This document shows, in pieces, positions 51,381 to 60,409 of a DNA stretch of 64,000 nt. Source of the stretch: Armatimonadota bacterium (GTDB taxonomy: Bacteria > Sysuimicrobiota > Sysuimicrobiia > Sysuimicrobiales > Humicultoraceae); NCBI GenBank assembly GCA_031081585.1, contig JAVHLY010000003.1, positions 9,408 through 73,407 of the forward strand, read 5' to 3'. Below the pieces are notes generated by a model. It was not told where the DNA came from and did no database searches. It saw only the letters and a list, made by a program, of their open reading frames with translations. How positions within the stretch are numbered: the first letter of the stretch is position 1; the number at the start of each line of letters is the position of its first letter. Both the position numbers and the translations under genes were made by a program.

Positions 51381-52406
51381 TCACCCCGCCGATGCCCCGG
51401 CCGGGGTGGCCTTCTTCTCCTTCTGCTCCATGATCGTGCTGCTGTGTCCGGGGAAGACCTTCGCCCGCGGGTTGATGTAGGCGGCGGCGTTGTTCACCGC
51501 CGTGGCCGCCTCCCCAAAGCCCGTGGCGATGAGCTTGAGCTTGCCCGGGAAGGTGACGATGTCTCCGGCCGCGTAGATCCCCGGCCGGTTCGTCTCCATC
51601 TTCGTGTTCACCACGATGGAGTCGTCCTCAATCTGCAGCCCCCAGTGCTTGATCGGCCCCAGGTTGCTGATCAACCCGAGGAAGGCCAGCACCGCGTCGA
51701 CCTCCAGGACCTCCTCCTGCTTCGTCCGGTTGTCGAAGATGACGGCCTCCCGCACCTGGTCGTCCCCGCGCAGCTCCTTCAACTCGTAGAAGAGCCGCAC
51801 GGTGATGGGGGAGTCGAACAGCTTGCGCACGCTGTCCTCGTGGGCGCGGAACTGGTCCCGCCGGTGGATCAGGGTGATCTGCCGGGCGTAGGGGATCAGG
51901 CCCAGGGCCCAGTCGAGGGCCGAATCGCCGCCCCCGATGACCAGCAGCCGCTTGTCCCGGAAGTCCTCCTTGTTCTTGACGGCGTAGTAGAGCCCCTTGC
52001 CCATGTACCGGTCCAGTTCCGGGCGCTTGAAGGTCTTGGGGGTGAAAGCCCCGATCCCCGCCGTGATGATGGCCACCTTGGTGTAGTGGACCCGGCCGTC
52101 CGACCGCAGCGCCAGCGCCCGGTCCCCGACGTCCTCCACCGTCTGGATCTGCTCGTTCAGGAGGACCTCGGGGTTGTACTGCATCGCCTGCTCCACCAGG
52201 TTGCGCACCAGGTCCTTGCCGAGGATCTTAGGGAACCCGGCCACGTCGTAGATGTACTTGTCCGGGTAGAGGGCGGTGATCTGCCCGCCCAGGTCGGGCT
52301 GACTGTCCACGATCTTCGTGCGGAGCGAGCGAAAGCCGGCGTAGTAGGCGGCGAACAGGCCCGTGGGCCCCGCGCCGATGATCGTGACGTCGAAGAGATC
52401 GTCCAT
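51381..52406 (-). CDS. Ferredoxin-NADP+ reductase, thioredoxin-reductase-like type
   Basis: 341 residues from ATG 52406; an in-frame GTG at 52475 is also open, but those 23 residues look like leader. FAD motif VTIIGAGPTGLFAAYYAGFRSL, DLGGQITALYPDKYIYDVAGFP, NADP motif RLLVIGGGDSALDWALGL, and C-terminal GIYAAGDIVTFPGKLKLIATGFGEAATAVNNAA. There is no CxxC disulfide, which separates it from thioredoxin reductase and fits YumC-type FNR. It transfers electrons between NADPH and ferredoxin or flavodoxin, a plausible partner for the Rieske and other Fe-S proteins here. Confidence 0.93.
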   Translation of the reverse strand: MDDLFDVTIIGAGPTGLFAAYYAGFRSLRTKIVDSQPDLGGQITALYPDKYIYDVAGFPKILGKDLVRNLVEQAMQYNPEVLLNEQIQTVEDVGDRALALRSDGRVHYTKVAIITAGIGAFTPKTFKRPELDRYMGKGLYYAVKNKEDFRDKRLLVIGGGDSALDWALGLIPYARQITLIHRRDQFRAHEDSVRKLFDSPITVRLFYELKELRGDDQVREAVIFDNRTKQEEVLEVDAVLAFLGLISNLGPIKHWGLQIEDDSIVVNTKMETNRPGIYAAGDIVTFPGKLKLIATGFGEAATAVNNAAAYINPRAKVFPGHSSTIMEQKEKKATPAGASAG

Positions 52407-52511
52407 GACGCTCTGTGCCTCCCACTCAGGCTCCCACGGCCCCTCGAACCCGCAGGCCATGGGCCAGGCGAACACTGTATTCTACAGCATCTCTGCAGGG
52501 CGTCGGCCTCA

Positions 52512-52588
52512 GGCGTCCCGCCGGGCCGAGTTCTGCTGCCCGGCATCCCGCCGGGCCGAGCTCCGCTGCCCGGCCTCCCGCCGGCCCC
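52512..52588. repeat. 30-bp tandem repeat, two and a half units
   Basis: Two 30-bp units begin at 52512 and 52542, with core CCCGCCGGGCCGAG, and a partial third unit begins at 52572. They are non-coding, in the FNR/ThiF-rhodanese divergent region. Confidence 0.92.
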
Positions 52589-52678
52589 CCAGCCCCTTAT
52601 GCCCCGGGATTACCCCTCGGGAGCCACAGGGGGAGGACGGGAAGAGCCGGGGCCCGTCCTGCGTTGAATGACGATGCG

Positions 52679-52706
52679 TTGACAGCGCAGGACCCCTCGG
52701 TATCGT
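52679..52706 (+). promoter_or_regulatory. Promoter for the ThiF-rhodanese gene
   Basis: Perfect -35 TTGACA (52679-52684), a 16-bp spacer and TATCGT (52701-52706). The start point would be near 52713, giving a leader of about 107 bases that includes a 7-bp stem-loop. Confidence 0.75.
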
Positions 52707-52819
52707 AAATCGTGGCGAGTCGCGCAGTGCGTGGTGAGCGGGCGACGCGCCCGCCCCGTCGACCGGTGAGGAGCGCGTGAGCAGCCCGGAGAGCAACCTG
52801 GTGGCATGAGGAGCGCAGC

Positions 52820-53992
52820 ATGGCCGTAGAGACCCGGCGTCCTATCCTCTCCCGCGAGCAGATCGACCGCTACTCGCGCCAGCTCATCCTGGACGAGATC
52901 GGGGTGGCGGGGCAGCGCCGGCTGCTCGACAGCAAGGTCCTCGTCGTCGGCGCCGGGGGCCTGGGGAGTCCCTCCGCCCTCTACCTGGCCGCGGCCGGGG
53001 TCGGGACCATCGGGATCATCGACGGCGACCGGGTGGAGCTCAACAACCTCCACCGCCAGGTGATCCACCGCACCGCCGACGTGGGCGTCCCCAAGACCGA
53101 GTCGGCGAAGCGCACGCTCGAGGCGCTGAACCCCGACGTCACCGTGGTGCCGTACCAGACCACGCTCACCGCGGAGAACGCGCTCGAGATCATCGGGTCC
53201 TACGACCTGGTGGTGAATGGCAGCGACAACTTTCCCACCCGCTACCTGGTGAATGACGCCTGCGTCTTCCTGCGCAAGCCGCTGGTGGACGCGTCCATCC
53301 TGCGCTGGGAGGGGCAGGCCACCACCTTCCTGCCCGGCCGCGGGTGCTACCGCTGCCTCTTCCCCACGCCGCCGCCGCCGGGGACCGTGCCCTCGTGCGC
53401 GGAGGGCGGCATCCTGGGGGCGCTGGCCGGCTTCATGGGGACGCTGCAGGCCGCGGAGGCGGTGAAGGTCCTGCTGGGTGTGGGGGAGACGCTGGGCAAC
53501 CGCCTCTTCATCTTCGACGCCCTGGCGATGGACTTCCGGCTGCTGCGCTGGGCCCGCAACCCCGACTGCCCCGTCTGCGGCGACCGGCCCACGATCACCG
53601 CGCTCATCGACTACGAGGCCTTCTGCGGCCTGCCCGGCCGCCACGCCGTCGCCGAGACCGACGGCGAGGTCCCCGAGGTGGAGCCGGCCGAGGCGGTGCG
53701 GCTGCTCGAGGCCGGGGCCCAGCTTATCGACGTCCGGGAGCCCTGGGAGTGGGCGCAGGCGCGCATCCCCGGCGCCGTGCTGATCCCCAAGGGGGAGGTC
53801 CGGCAGCGCCTCACCGAGATCGACCCCAACCGCCCGGTGGTGGTCCACTGCGCGTCCGGTGCCCGCAGCGCCGACGTGGTGAAGGTGCTGCGCGCGGCCG
53901 GCTACGGCAACGCCCGCAACCTGCGGGGCGGCATCATCGCCTGGTTCAACGAGCGCCTGCCCGTCGAGACGGCAGCTGAGAGGGAAAGCTGA
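52820..53992 (+). CDS. moeZ: ThiF/MoeB adenylyltransferase-rhodanese fusion (MoeZ type)
   Basis: 390 residues, ATG 52820 after GAGGAGCGC. N-terminal E1-like domain (~10-265) with VVGAGGLGSPSALYLAAAGVG (ATP site), RQVIHRTADVG, and zinc Cys in CYRCLFP and DCPVCGD. C-terminal rhodanese domain (~290-385) with the active-site loop in HCASGARSADVVK (Cys nucleophile). It activates the C-terminus of a ubiquitin-like sulfur carrier and delivers sulfur for molybdopterin, thiamine or related synthesis. Its end is followed by a 25-nt spaced duplication. Confidence 0.93.
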   Translation: MAVETRRPILSREQIDRYSRQLILDEIGVAGQRRLLDSKVLVVGAGGLGSPSALYLAAAGVGTIGIIDGDRVELNNLHRQVIHRTADVGVPKTESAKRTLEALNPDVTVVPYQTTLTAENALEIIGSYDLVVNGSDNFPTRYLVNDACVFLRKPLVDASILRWEGQATTFLPGRGCYRCLFPTPPPPGTVPSCAEGGILGALAGFMGTLQAAEAVKVLLGVGETLGNRLFIFDALAMDFRLLRWARNPDCPVCGDRPTITALIDYEAFCGLPGRHAVAETDGEVPEVEPAEAVRLLEAGAQLIDVREPWEWAQARIPGAVLIPKGEVRQRLTEIDPNRPVVVHCASGARSADVVKVLRAAGYGNARNLRGGIIAWFNERLPVETAAERES

Positions 53993-54005
53993 GACGGGCA
54001 GCTGA
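53966..54005 (+). repeat. 25-nt duplication at the ThiF-rhodanese gene end
   Basis: GAGACGGCAGCTGA at 53966 is repeated as GAGACGGGCAGCTGA at 53991, 25 bases apart. The stop codon of the ThiF-rhodanese gene lies between them, so the gene end was duplicated into the spacer. Confidence 0.85.
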
Positions 54006-54009
54006 TCGG

Positions 54010-55191
54010 GTGGCAGCCGCCGGGGTGATGCGCCGGGCCGTCCTGCGCGCCCCCCGGCGGCTCGCCCTGGAAGACGGTCCCCTCCCGGCGCCCGGGCCCG
54101 GCGAGGTGCTGGTGCGCGTCCGCGCCGCGCTCACCTGCGGCACGGACCTGAAGACCTACCGGCGAGGGCACGCCCGCCTGGGGCCCGGGCCGTTCGGCCA
54201 TGAGGCCGCTGGCGACGTCGTCGCCGTGGGCCCGGGCGTGGCGCAGGTGAGGCCCGGTGACGCGGTGATGTACGTGCCCACCGCGGGGTGCGGCCAGTGC
54301 GCGGCGTGCCGGCGCGGCGCCGAGAACCACTGTCCCCGCCTCTTTCAGGACATCGTGCTGGGCGCCTACGCCGAGCACGTGCTGGTGACGCCTCCGGTGG
54401 CGGCGCGGCACCTCTTCCCCAAGCCCCCGGAGCTGCGGTACACGGAGGCGGCCTTCCTGGAGCCGCTGGCGTGCGTGCTGCACGGCTGGCGGCGCCTGGG
54501 CCTGCTGGGGCGAGCTGACGGGTGGGCAGGCAATGGCGGGCCGTCCGTCGCCGTGGTGGGGTCGGGGGCCATCGCCTTCCTCTTCCTGCTCACGGGCCTG
54601 CGGTTGGGGCTGCGCCCGGCGGTGGTGGCGCGGCGGCGCGACCGGCTGGAGCTCGTGGCGGCGCTGGGGGGGCTGCCCGTCGACGTCTCGGGCGGCGAGG
54701 GCGGCGCGCATGGCCGGGGCGAGGCTGCAGGGCTCGGGAAAGCGCACCGGCGCGGGGCCCCAGGAGCTTCTGGATCCGAGACGGTGCGGCGCCATCTGGA
54801 GGGGGCGCTGGGCGAGGCCCCGGACGTGGTGGTGGAAGCCACCGGCAGCGCAGCGGTGTGGACGGCGGCGCCCGCGTGGGTGCGCAGCGGCGGGAGCGTC
54901 CTCCTCTTCGGAGGGCTGGCGCCCGGGGCCCGTGCCACCTTCGACGCCGCCCGCCTCCACTACGGCGAGGTGGACCTGGTCAGCGCCTTCCACTACACCT
55001 CGGATGACGTGGCCGAGGCGCGGCGGTGGCTGGCGGAGCGGCGCATCAACGTGGGCCCGCTCGTCACGGCGGTACGGCCGCTCGGGGAGATCGTGGAGGT
55101 CTTCCAAGAGCTGGACCGCGGGGCCCACCTGAAGGTGGCGATCGTCCCGGACGGGGCCGCTCCGCTCGCGGGAGAGCCCCCGTGGCCCTGA
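54010..55191 (+). CDS. Zinc-type alcohol/threonine dehydrogenase-like (MDR) enzyme 1
   Basis: 393 residues from GTG 54010 (ATG 54028 also possible). Medium-chain dehydrogenase: catalytic zinc residues in LTCGTDLKTY and GHEAAGDVVAVGPGV; structural zinc Cys in TAGCGQCAACRRGAENHC. The NAD(P) fold has VAVVGSGAIAFLFLLTGLRLG, an unusual variant of the GxGxxG motif with Gly-Ser-Gly-Ala-Ile-Ala. A Gly/Arg-rich insert (GGEGGAHGRGEAAGLGKAHRR) interrupts the cofactor domain. It resembles sorbitol/L-threonine/galactitol dehydrogenases. It overlaps the next dehydrogenase gene by ten bases; the substrates are unknown. Confidence 0.88.
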   Translation: MAAAGVMRRAVLRAPRRLALEDGPLPAPGPGEVLVRVRAALTCGTDLKTYRRGHARLGPGPFGHEAAGDVVAVGPGVAQVRPGDAVMYVPTAGCGQCAACRRGAENHCPRLFQDIVLGAYAEHVLVTPPVAARHLFPKPPELRYTEAAFLEPLACVLHGWRRLGLLGRADGWAGNGGPSVAVVGSGAIAFLFLLTGLRLGLRPAVVARRRDRLELVAALGGLPVDVSGGEGGAHGRGEAAGLGKAHRRGAPGASGSETVRRHLEGALGEAPDVVVEATGSAAVWTAAPAWVRSGGSVLLFGGLAPGARATFDAARLHYGEVDLVSAFHYTSDDVAEARRWLAERRINVGPLVTAVRPLGEIVEVFQELDRGAHLKVAIVPDGAAPLAGEPPWP

Positions 55192-56180
55192 CGCTGCCCA
55201 CGCTCACGCGGGCCGCGGTCTACCACGGCGAGGGGGACGTCCGACTGGAGACGCGGCCGCTGCGACCTCCTGGGCCGGGTGAGGTCCTGGTGCGCGTCCG
55301 CGCCTGCGGGCTGTGCAGCGGCGAGACCATGGCCTGGTACATGGCGCGCAAGGCGCCGGTCCCGCTTGGCCACGAGCCGGTGGGCGAGGTGGCGGCGACA
55401 GGGCCGGGCGTCGAGCTCCCCGAAGGGACGCGGGTCTTCGTCCACCACCACGCGCCGTGCGGCGCGTGCCGGGCCTGCCGCCGCGGGGATGCCGTGCACT
55501 GCCCCACCTGGCGCCGGACCCGGCTGGAGCCCGGAGGGCTGGCCGACTATACCCTCGTCCCGCCTGAGATCGTCGCAGCCGACCTCCTGCCGCTGCCACA
55601 GGAGGTCGACGACGAGCGGGGGGTCTTCGTCGAACCGCTGGCCTGCGCGGTGAAGAGCCTGCGGCGGGCGGGATTGCGGGAGGGGGACCGCGTGGCCGTC
55701 GTGGGCCTGGGGGTGATGGGCCTCCTGCACGTGCTGGCGGCGCGGGCGTTGGGGGCGGCGGTGGTGGCGGGGCTGGACGTGCGCCCGGACCGCCAGGAGA
55801 CGGCGCGCGCGCTCGGAGGCGACATCGACAAAGCGGTCCCGGGTGGGGGAGCCGACGTGGTCGTGGTGACCCCACCCAGCGTCGACGCCATCGCCACCGG
55901 GATGGCCTGCACGGCACCGGCGGGACGCCTCGTGCTCTTTGCCCCGCTCCCGCCCGGCGCCACCTTCCCCCTGGCGGTGCACGACCTCTTCTTCCGGGAG
56001 GTGTCGGTGATCCCCAGCTACTCCGCCGGGCCGGCCGACACCCGGGAGGCGCTGCGGCTGCTGGCGGCGGGGCTGCCCGTCGAGCGGCTGGTCACCCACC
56101 GGCTGCCGCTCGAGCGTGCGGCCGAGGGATACCGGCTGGTGGCGTCGGGCGACGCGCTGAAGGTGGTGGTGAGGCCGTGA
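55182..56180 (+). CDS. Zinc-type alcohol dehydrogenase-like (MDR) enzyme 2
   Basis: 332 residues, GTG 55182 with GGGAGAG upstream, overlapping enzyme 1. Catalytic zinc in CGLCSGETMAWY and GHEPVGEV, structural zinc Cys in APCGACRACRRGDAVHC, cofactor motif VAVVGLGVMGLLHVLAARALG. Paralogous to enzyme 1 (they share FVEPLAC/FLEPLAC) but lacking its insert. Tandem pairs like this act in sugar-alcohol or cyclitol breakdown; a cupin gene follows. Confidence 0.9.
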   Translation: MALTLPTLTRAAVYHGEGDVRLETRPLRPPGPGEVLVRVRACGLCSGETMAWYMARKAPVPLGHEPVGEVAATGPGVELPEGTRVFVHHHAPCGACRACRRGDAVHCPTWRRTRLEPGGLADYTLVPPEIVAADLLPLPQEVDDERGVFVEPLACAVKSLRRAGLREGDRVAVVGLGVMGLLHVLAARALGAAVVAGLDVRPDRQETARALGGDIDKAVPGGGADVVVVTPPSVDAIATGMACTAPAGRLVLFAPLPPGATFPLAVHDLFFREVSVIPSYSAGPADTREALRLLAAGLPVERLVTHRLPLERAAEGYRLVASGDALKVVVRP

Positions 56181-56338
56181 GGAGGGTCCGGCGGCGGTCA
56201 GGCGGAGGAGGGCTGCGTCCGGAGCGGCCCGGACCGGCCGGGCGCCGGCGGGCACCCGCACCGGAGGGTGCCGCGTCCGCCCTCTACGCGTCCTCCTGTG
56301 AAATCCCGGAACCGGGCCTCCGGACGAGCCGGGTGCTG

Positions 56339-56746
56339 ATGCGCTTCGACCCGGCCACCTTCACCTGGGAGGGCGTCCCCCCGCAGGCCTACAAGCCGGC
56401 CCGGGAGGCGGACCTCGCCTGGGAGGGGGTGACGCGCCACACGCTCATCGGCAGCGCCGGCGAGCCGGCCCGCTTCCACCTGCGCTACTTCGAGGTGGCG
56501 CCGGGCGGGTACAGCAGCCTGGAGCGCCACCGGCACGTGCACGCCGTGGTCGTCGTGCGCGGGCGCGGCGTGGTGCGCGTGGGCGCGGAGCGCTTCGAGG
56601 TGCGGCCGCTGGACGTGGTCTACGTGCCGCCGGGGGCGCCCCACCAGTTCCTCAACCCGGACCCGCGCGAGCCCTTCGGGTTCTTCTGCCCGGTGGATGC
56701 CGAGCGGGACGCCCCGCAGCCCGTGGCCGGCGCCTCCCGCGCGTAA
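56339..56746 (+). CDS. Cupin-domain protein
   Basis: 135 residues from ATG 56339. The same frame is open to GTG 56177, overlapping the previous gene, but those 54 residues are Arg/Pro-rich and unlike a folded domain. The cupin has HRHVHAVVVVRGRGVVRVG with metal His residues and a second motif PPGAPHQFLNPDPREPFGFFCPVD. The Cys in FFCPV near the end is also common in this subgroup. Likely a small-molecule isomerase or sensor working with the two dehydrogenases. Confidence 0.72.
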   Translation: MRFDPATFTWEGVPPQAYKPAREADLAWEGVTRHTLIGSAGEPARFHLRYFEVAPGGYSSLERHRHVHAVVVVRGRGVVRVGAERFEVRPLDVVYVPPGAPHQFLNPDPREPFGFFCPVDAERDAPQPVAGASRA

Positions 56747-56825
56747 CCCGGGCGGGGTCTCCCGCCCGTCACCCGTGACTGGCGCACCGGCGCATCACCC
56801 GCGACGGGCGTCACCGACGCGCAAA

Positions 56826-56854
56826 TTGACACCCCCTGCGGCGGGTGCCAGAAT
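56826..56854 (+). promoter_or_regulatory. Promoter of the A-type Fe-S carrier gene
   Basis: Perfect TTGACA (56826-56831), a 17-bp spacer and CAGAAT (56849-56854). Transcription should start near 56861, three bases before ATG 56864, giving a near-leaderless message. Confidence 0.85.
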
Positions 56855-56863
56855 GGTCCTGTC

Positions 56864-57253
56864 ATGGCCATCACCCAGGATCCGATCACGCTGACGCCCG
56901 CCGCCGCCGAGCGGCTGCGGGACCTGCTGGCCCAGGAGGCGCCCGGGACGGCTCTGCGGCTCTTCGTCACCCGCGGCGGGTGCTCGGGGTACTCCTACGG
57001 GATGACGCTCGACACCGAGGTCCAGCCCGGCGACCAGGTGGTCGAGCAGCACGGGGTGCGCCTCCTGGTGGACGCGCTGGCCGCGCGCCTGCTGCGGGGG
57101 GCCGAGATCGACTACCACCGCTCGGTGATGGGTGAGGGGTTTGCGGTGCGCAACCCCAACGCGGTGGCCACCTGCGGGTGCGGCCACTCCTTCACCACGG
57201 CGGAGGACCCCGGGCAGGCCGAACCCTGCGGGGAGGACGGGCGCGGCTGCTGA
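56864..57253 (+). CDS. A-type Fe-S cluster carrier (IscA/SufA/ErpA family)
   Basis: 129 residues, ATG 56864, without a ribosome site because the promoter is only three bases away. The three family Cys are in RGGCSGYSYG and TCGCGHSF (CxC), with the fold segments LTPAAAERLRDLL and IDYHRSVMGEGFAVRNPNA. The family normally has about 105-120 residues; here a short extra C-terminus carries two more Cys (EPCGEDGRGC). It transfers [4Fe-4S] clusters to target proteins. Confidence 0.93.
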   Translation: MAITQDPITLTPAAAERLRDLLAQEAPGTALRLFVTRGGCSGYSYGMTLDTEVQPGDQVVEQHGVRLLVDALAARLLRGAEIDYHRSVMGEGFAVRNPNAVATCGCGHSFTTAEDPGQAEPCGEDGRGC

Positions 57254-57334
57254 CGGGCGCGGGCGGCGGCGCGGGCGAGGACTGCGACGGCGCGGGCGAC
57301 GACTGGTGACGGGCGGCGGACGAGGGGGCGACGG

Positions 57335-57640
57335 ATGGCGGAGACGGTGACGAGTAACGGGCCGGTGGCCGGGGCGGGGTCGGTGACCGGGGCTGCGCCG
57401 GCCACCGGGGCGGGGACGCGGGAGCGCGTCGAGGCCGTCCTGGAGATGATCCGGCCCTACGTCCAGGCGGACGGCGGGGACATCGAGCTGGTCGACATCG
57501 TCGAGGACATCGTCCAGATCCGCCTGGCCGGCGCCTGCGTGGGCTGCATGTACTCGATGATGACCCTGCAGGCGGGCATCGAGCGCATGCTCAAGGAACA
57601 GGTTTCGGAGATCAAGGCGGTCGAGGCCATCCCGTTCTAG
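57335..57640 (+). CDS. NifU C-terminal-domain (Nfu) protein
   Basis: 101 residues, ATG 57335. After a ~25-residue Gly/Ala/Thr leader comes the NifU C-domain: RVEAVLEMIRPYVQADGGDIELVDIVED, cluster Cys in GACVGCMYSMMTL (CxxC), and KEQVSEIKAVEAIPF. It binds a bridging [4Fe-4S] at a dimer interface and delivers it to apo-proteins such as LipA. The matching N-domain is a separate gene at 1604. A clear intrinsic terminator follows. Confidence 0.93.
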   Translation: MAETVTSNGPVAGAGSVTGAAPATGAGTRERVEAVLEMIRPYVQADGGDIELVDIVEDIVQIRLAGACVGCMYSMMTLQAGIERMLKEQVSEIKAVEAIPF

Positions 57641-57674
57641 GCGCGGCGCCTGCCCGGCGCGCCGCTGCGCCGTC

Positions 57675-57707
57675 CGCCCCTCATGGTGTGTCATGGGGGG
57701 CGTTTTT
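57675..57707 (+). terminator. Intrinsic terminator after the nfu gene
   Basis: Stem CGCCCCTCATG (57675-57685) with CATGGGGGGCG (57692-57702), one G-U pair, a six-base loop, and TTTTT at 57703-57707. It ends the A-type carrier/Nfu transcript before rtcB. Confidence 0.92.
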
Positions 57708-57735
57708 CGTCGGGGAGCGTCAGGGGGGAGAGGCG

Positions 57736-59208
57736 ATGGAGACGCGGACGGCCACACCCTGGACACGCATCCTGCGCAAGGTCGACGACTACCGCTGGGA
57801 GATCCCGACGACCTACAAGCCCGGGATGCGCGTGCCCGGGCTGGTCTTCGCCGACGAGCGCCTGCTGCGGCAGATCGGGGAGGAGCAGGCCCTGGAGCAG
57901 GTGGCCAACGTGGCCACGCTGCCCGGCATCGTCGGCTGGTCCCTGGCCATGCCGGACATCCACTGGGGCTACGGCTTCCCGGTGGGAGGGGTGGCGGCCT
58001 TCGACCTCGACGAGGGGGTGATCTCGCCGGGCGGCATCGGGTTCGACATCGACTGCGGGGTGCGGCTCATCCGCACCAACCTGACCGAGGCCGACGTGCG
58101 CCCGCACCTGGAGGCCCTGGTGGAGGAGCTCTTCCGCGCCGTGCCGGCGGGGGTGGGCGGGACCGGCCGGGTGCGCCTGGACGGCCCCCGCATGGACCGG
58201 GCGCTCGGGCGCGGGGCGCAGTGGGCGGTGGCGGAGGGGTTCGGCTGGCCCGAGGACGTGGAGGTGATCGAGGCCCGCGGGGCCCTCGAGCAGGCCGACC
58301 CGGACAAGGTCAGCCCCGAAGCGAAGAAGCGCGGCCGCGCCCAGGTGGGCACCCTCGGCTCGGGCAACCACTTCCTGGAGGTGCAGGTGGTCGACCAGGT
58401 CTACGACGCCCGGGCCGCCGAAGTCCTGGGCCTCTTCCCCGGCCAGGTGGTGGTCTTCATCCACTGCGGGTCGCGCGGGCTGGGGCACCAGGTCTGCACC
58501 GACTACCTGCGCGTGGCCGAGCGGGCCGCCGAGCGCCAGTACCACATCCGCCTGGTGGACCGGCAGCTGGCCTGTGTCCCCTTCCGCTCCCGGGAGGGGC
58601 AGGACTACTTCGCGGCCATGTGCGCCGCCGCCAACTTCGCCTGGGCCAACCGGCAGCTCATCACCCACTGGGCCCGCGAGGCCTTCGCCAAGGTGTTCGG
58701 GCGTGACGCCCGGGAGCTCGGCATGGACCTGGTGTACGACGTGGCCCACAACATCGCCAAGGTCGAGCCCTACGAGGTGGACGGCCGCCGGGTGACGGTG
58801 TGCGTCCACCGCAAGGGCGCCACGCGCGCCTTCCCGCCGGGGCACCCCGAGGTCCCGGAGCGCTACCGCGCCATCGGTCAGCCGGTGCTCGTGCCGGGCG
58901 ACATGGGCCGCTACTCCTTCGTCATGGTGGGGACCGAGACGGCGATGCAGCGCTCCTTCGGCTCCACCTGCCACGGGGCGGGGCGGGTGCTGGGGCGGCG
59001 GGCGGCGGTGCGGCAGCTGGCCGGGGTGGACGTGGCCGCGCGGCTGCGGGCCCAGGGCATCGTCGTGCGGGCCCAGGACCGCTCGCTCCTGGCCGAGGAG
59101 GCCCCCGACGCCTACAAGGACGTGGCCAGCGTCGTGGAGGTCTGCCACGCCGCCGGGCTGAGCCGGCGGGTGACCCGGCAGCGCCCCATCGGCGTGGTGA
59201 AGGGGTGA
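57736..59208 (+). CDS. rtcB: RtcB RNA-splicing ligase
   Basis: 490 residues, ATG 57736 after GGGGGGAGAGG. RtcB landmarks: PDIHWGYGFPVGGVAAFD, GGIGFDIDCGVRLIRTNL (metal Asp/Cys), GSGNHFLEVQVV, HCGSRGLGHQV, YDVAHNIAKVEPYEV, PGDMGRYSFVMVGTE, and the guanylated His region in STCHGAGRVLGR. It joins 2',3'-cyclic phosphate or 3'-phosphate ends to 5'-OH RNA ends using GTP and Mn. Full length; no archease gene is adjacent. Confidence 0.97.
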   Translation: METRTATPWTRILRKVDDYRWEIPTTYKPGMRVPGLVFADERLLRQIGEEQALEQVANVATLPGIVGWSLAMPDIHWGYGFPVGGVAAFDLDEGVISPGGIGFDIDCGVRLIRTNLTEADVRPHLEALVEELFRAVPAGVGGTGRVRLDGPRMDRALGRGAQWAVAEGFGWPEDVEVIEARGALEQADPDKVSPEAKKRGRAQVGTLGSGNHFLEVQVVDQVYDARAAEVLGLFPGQVVVFIHCGSRGLGHQVCTDYLRVAERAAERQYHIRLVDRQLACVPFRSREGQDYFAAMCAAANFAWANRQLITHWAREAFAKVFGRDARELGMDLVYDVAHNIAKVEPYEVDGRRVTVCVHRKGATRAFPPGHPEVPERYRAIGQPVLVPGDMGRYSFVMVGTETAMQRSFGSTCHGAGRVLGRRAAVRQLAGVDVAARLRAQGIVVRAQDRSLLAEEAPDAYKDVASVVEVCHAAGLSRRVTRQRPIGVVKG

Positions 59209-59263
59209 GACGACCGGGGCGGGCGGCGGTCCGCGCCCGCGGCCCTGGGGCGGGGAGGCGGGC

Positions 59264-60409
59264 GTGGACTTCGCGCTGACCGAGGAGCAGCGCCTCGTCC
59301 AGCGCACCGTGCGTGACTTCGCCGCGGGCGAGGTGCGGCCGTACGCCGCCGCCTGGGACCGCGAGGGGCGCTTCCCCACCGCCCTCATCCCCCGGCTGGC
59401 CGCCCTGGGGCTGTGGGGGATGACCGTGCCCGCCGCCTACGGCGGGGCCGGGCTCGACACCGTCAGCCTGGCGCTGGCCATCGAGGCCCTGGCCTGGGCC
59501 GACGGCGGGGTGGCCCTCACCGTCGCCTCCCACAACTCGCTGTGCACCGCGCACCTGGTGCGCTTCGGCAGCGAGGAGCAGAAGCGCCGCTTCCTGCCCC
59601 GGCTGGCCTCCGGGGAGGCGCTCGGCGCGTGGTGCCTGACCGAGCCCGGCGCCGGCAGCGACGCCGCGGCCATCCAGACGCGCGCCGAGCGCCGCGGGGA
59701 CGTCTACGTGCTGAACGGCACCAAGGTCTTCGTCACCCAGGGGAGCCTGGGCGGCGTCTACGTCGTCATGGCCGTGACCGATCCGGGGGCCGGGAAGCGC
59801 GGCATCACCGCCTTCGTCCTGGAGCGGGACACCCCGGGGCTGCGCATCGGCAAGCACGAGGACAAGCTGGGCGTGCGCACCAGCGACACCGCCGAGGTGA
59901 TCTTCGAGGACGCGGAGGTCCCGGTGGCGCAGCGCATCGGCGAGGAGGGGGAGGGCTACGCCCAGGCGATGCGCGTCCTGGAGGGCGGCCGCATCGGGAT
60001 CGGGGCGCTGGCGGTGGGGCTGGGGCGCGCGGCGCTGGAGGCCAGCGTCGAGTACGCACAGCAGCGGCGCGCCTTCGGGAAGCCGCTGGCCGAGCACCAG
60101 GCCATCGCCTTCATGATCGCCGACATGGCGGCGGAGCTGGACGCCGCCTGGCTGCTCGTGGCCCGGGCCGCGGCCGCCCTGGACCGGGGAGGGCCGTACC
60201 GACGCGAGGCCTCCATGGCCAAGCTCTACGCCTCGGAGGCGGCGGCGCGCGCGGCCACGCGGGCGGTGCAGATCCACGGCGGGTACGGGTTCATCAAGGG
60301 GGCGGTGGTGGAGCGCATCTACCGGGACGTGAAGCTCACGGAGATCGGCGAGGGCACCTCGGAGATCCAGCGCATCATCATCGCCAAGTCGTTGCTGGAG
60401 GCGGGCTGA
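59264..60409 (+). CDS. Acyl-CoA dehydrogenase
   Basis: 381 residues, GTG 59264. [68 protein letters not shown] (FAD/substrate loop), [59 protein letters not shown]. The catalytic Glu in the [14 protein letters not shown] region marks it as a short/branched-chain type. It would oxidise acyl-CoAs, including those from the branched-chain dehydrogenase. It abuts the next gene (TGA then GTG). Confidence 0.93.
   Translation: MDFALTEEQRLVQRTVRDFAAGEVRPYAAAWDREGRFPTALIPRLAALGLWGMTVPAAYGGAGLDTVSLALAIEALAWADGGVALTVASHNSLCTAHLVRFGSEEQKRRFLPRLASGEALGAWCLTEPGAGSDAAAIQTRAERRGDVYVLNGTKVFVTQGSLGGVYVVMAVTDPGAGKRGITAFVLERDTPGLRIGKHEDKLGVRTSDTAEVIFEDAEVPVAQRIGEEGEGYAQAMRVLEGGRIGIGALAVGLGRAALEASVEYAQQRRAFGKPLAEHQAIAFMIADMAAELDAAWLLVARAAAALDRGGPYRREASMAKLYASEAAARAATRAVQIHGGYGFIKGAVVERIYRDVKLTEIGEGTSEIQRIIIAKSLLEAG

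Larger units (their letters stand above)
52407..52819. other. 413-bp divergent intergenic region between FNR and the ThiF-rhodanese gene
   Basis: No gene is seen. It contains a possible minus-strand -10 (TAGAAT, 52484 to 52479, no clear -35) for the FNR gene, 30-bp tandem repeats at 52512-52588, the plus-strand promoter at 52679, and a perfect 7-bp stem GCGGGCG-ACG-CGCCCGC at 52738-52754 in the leader of the ThiF-rhodanese gene. Confidence 0.6.
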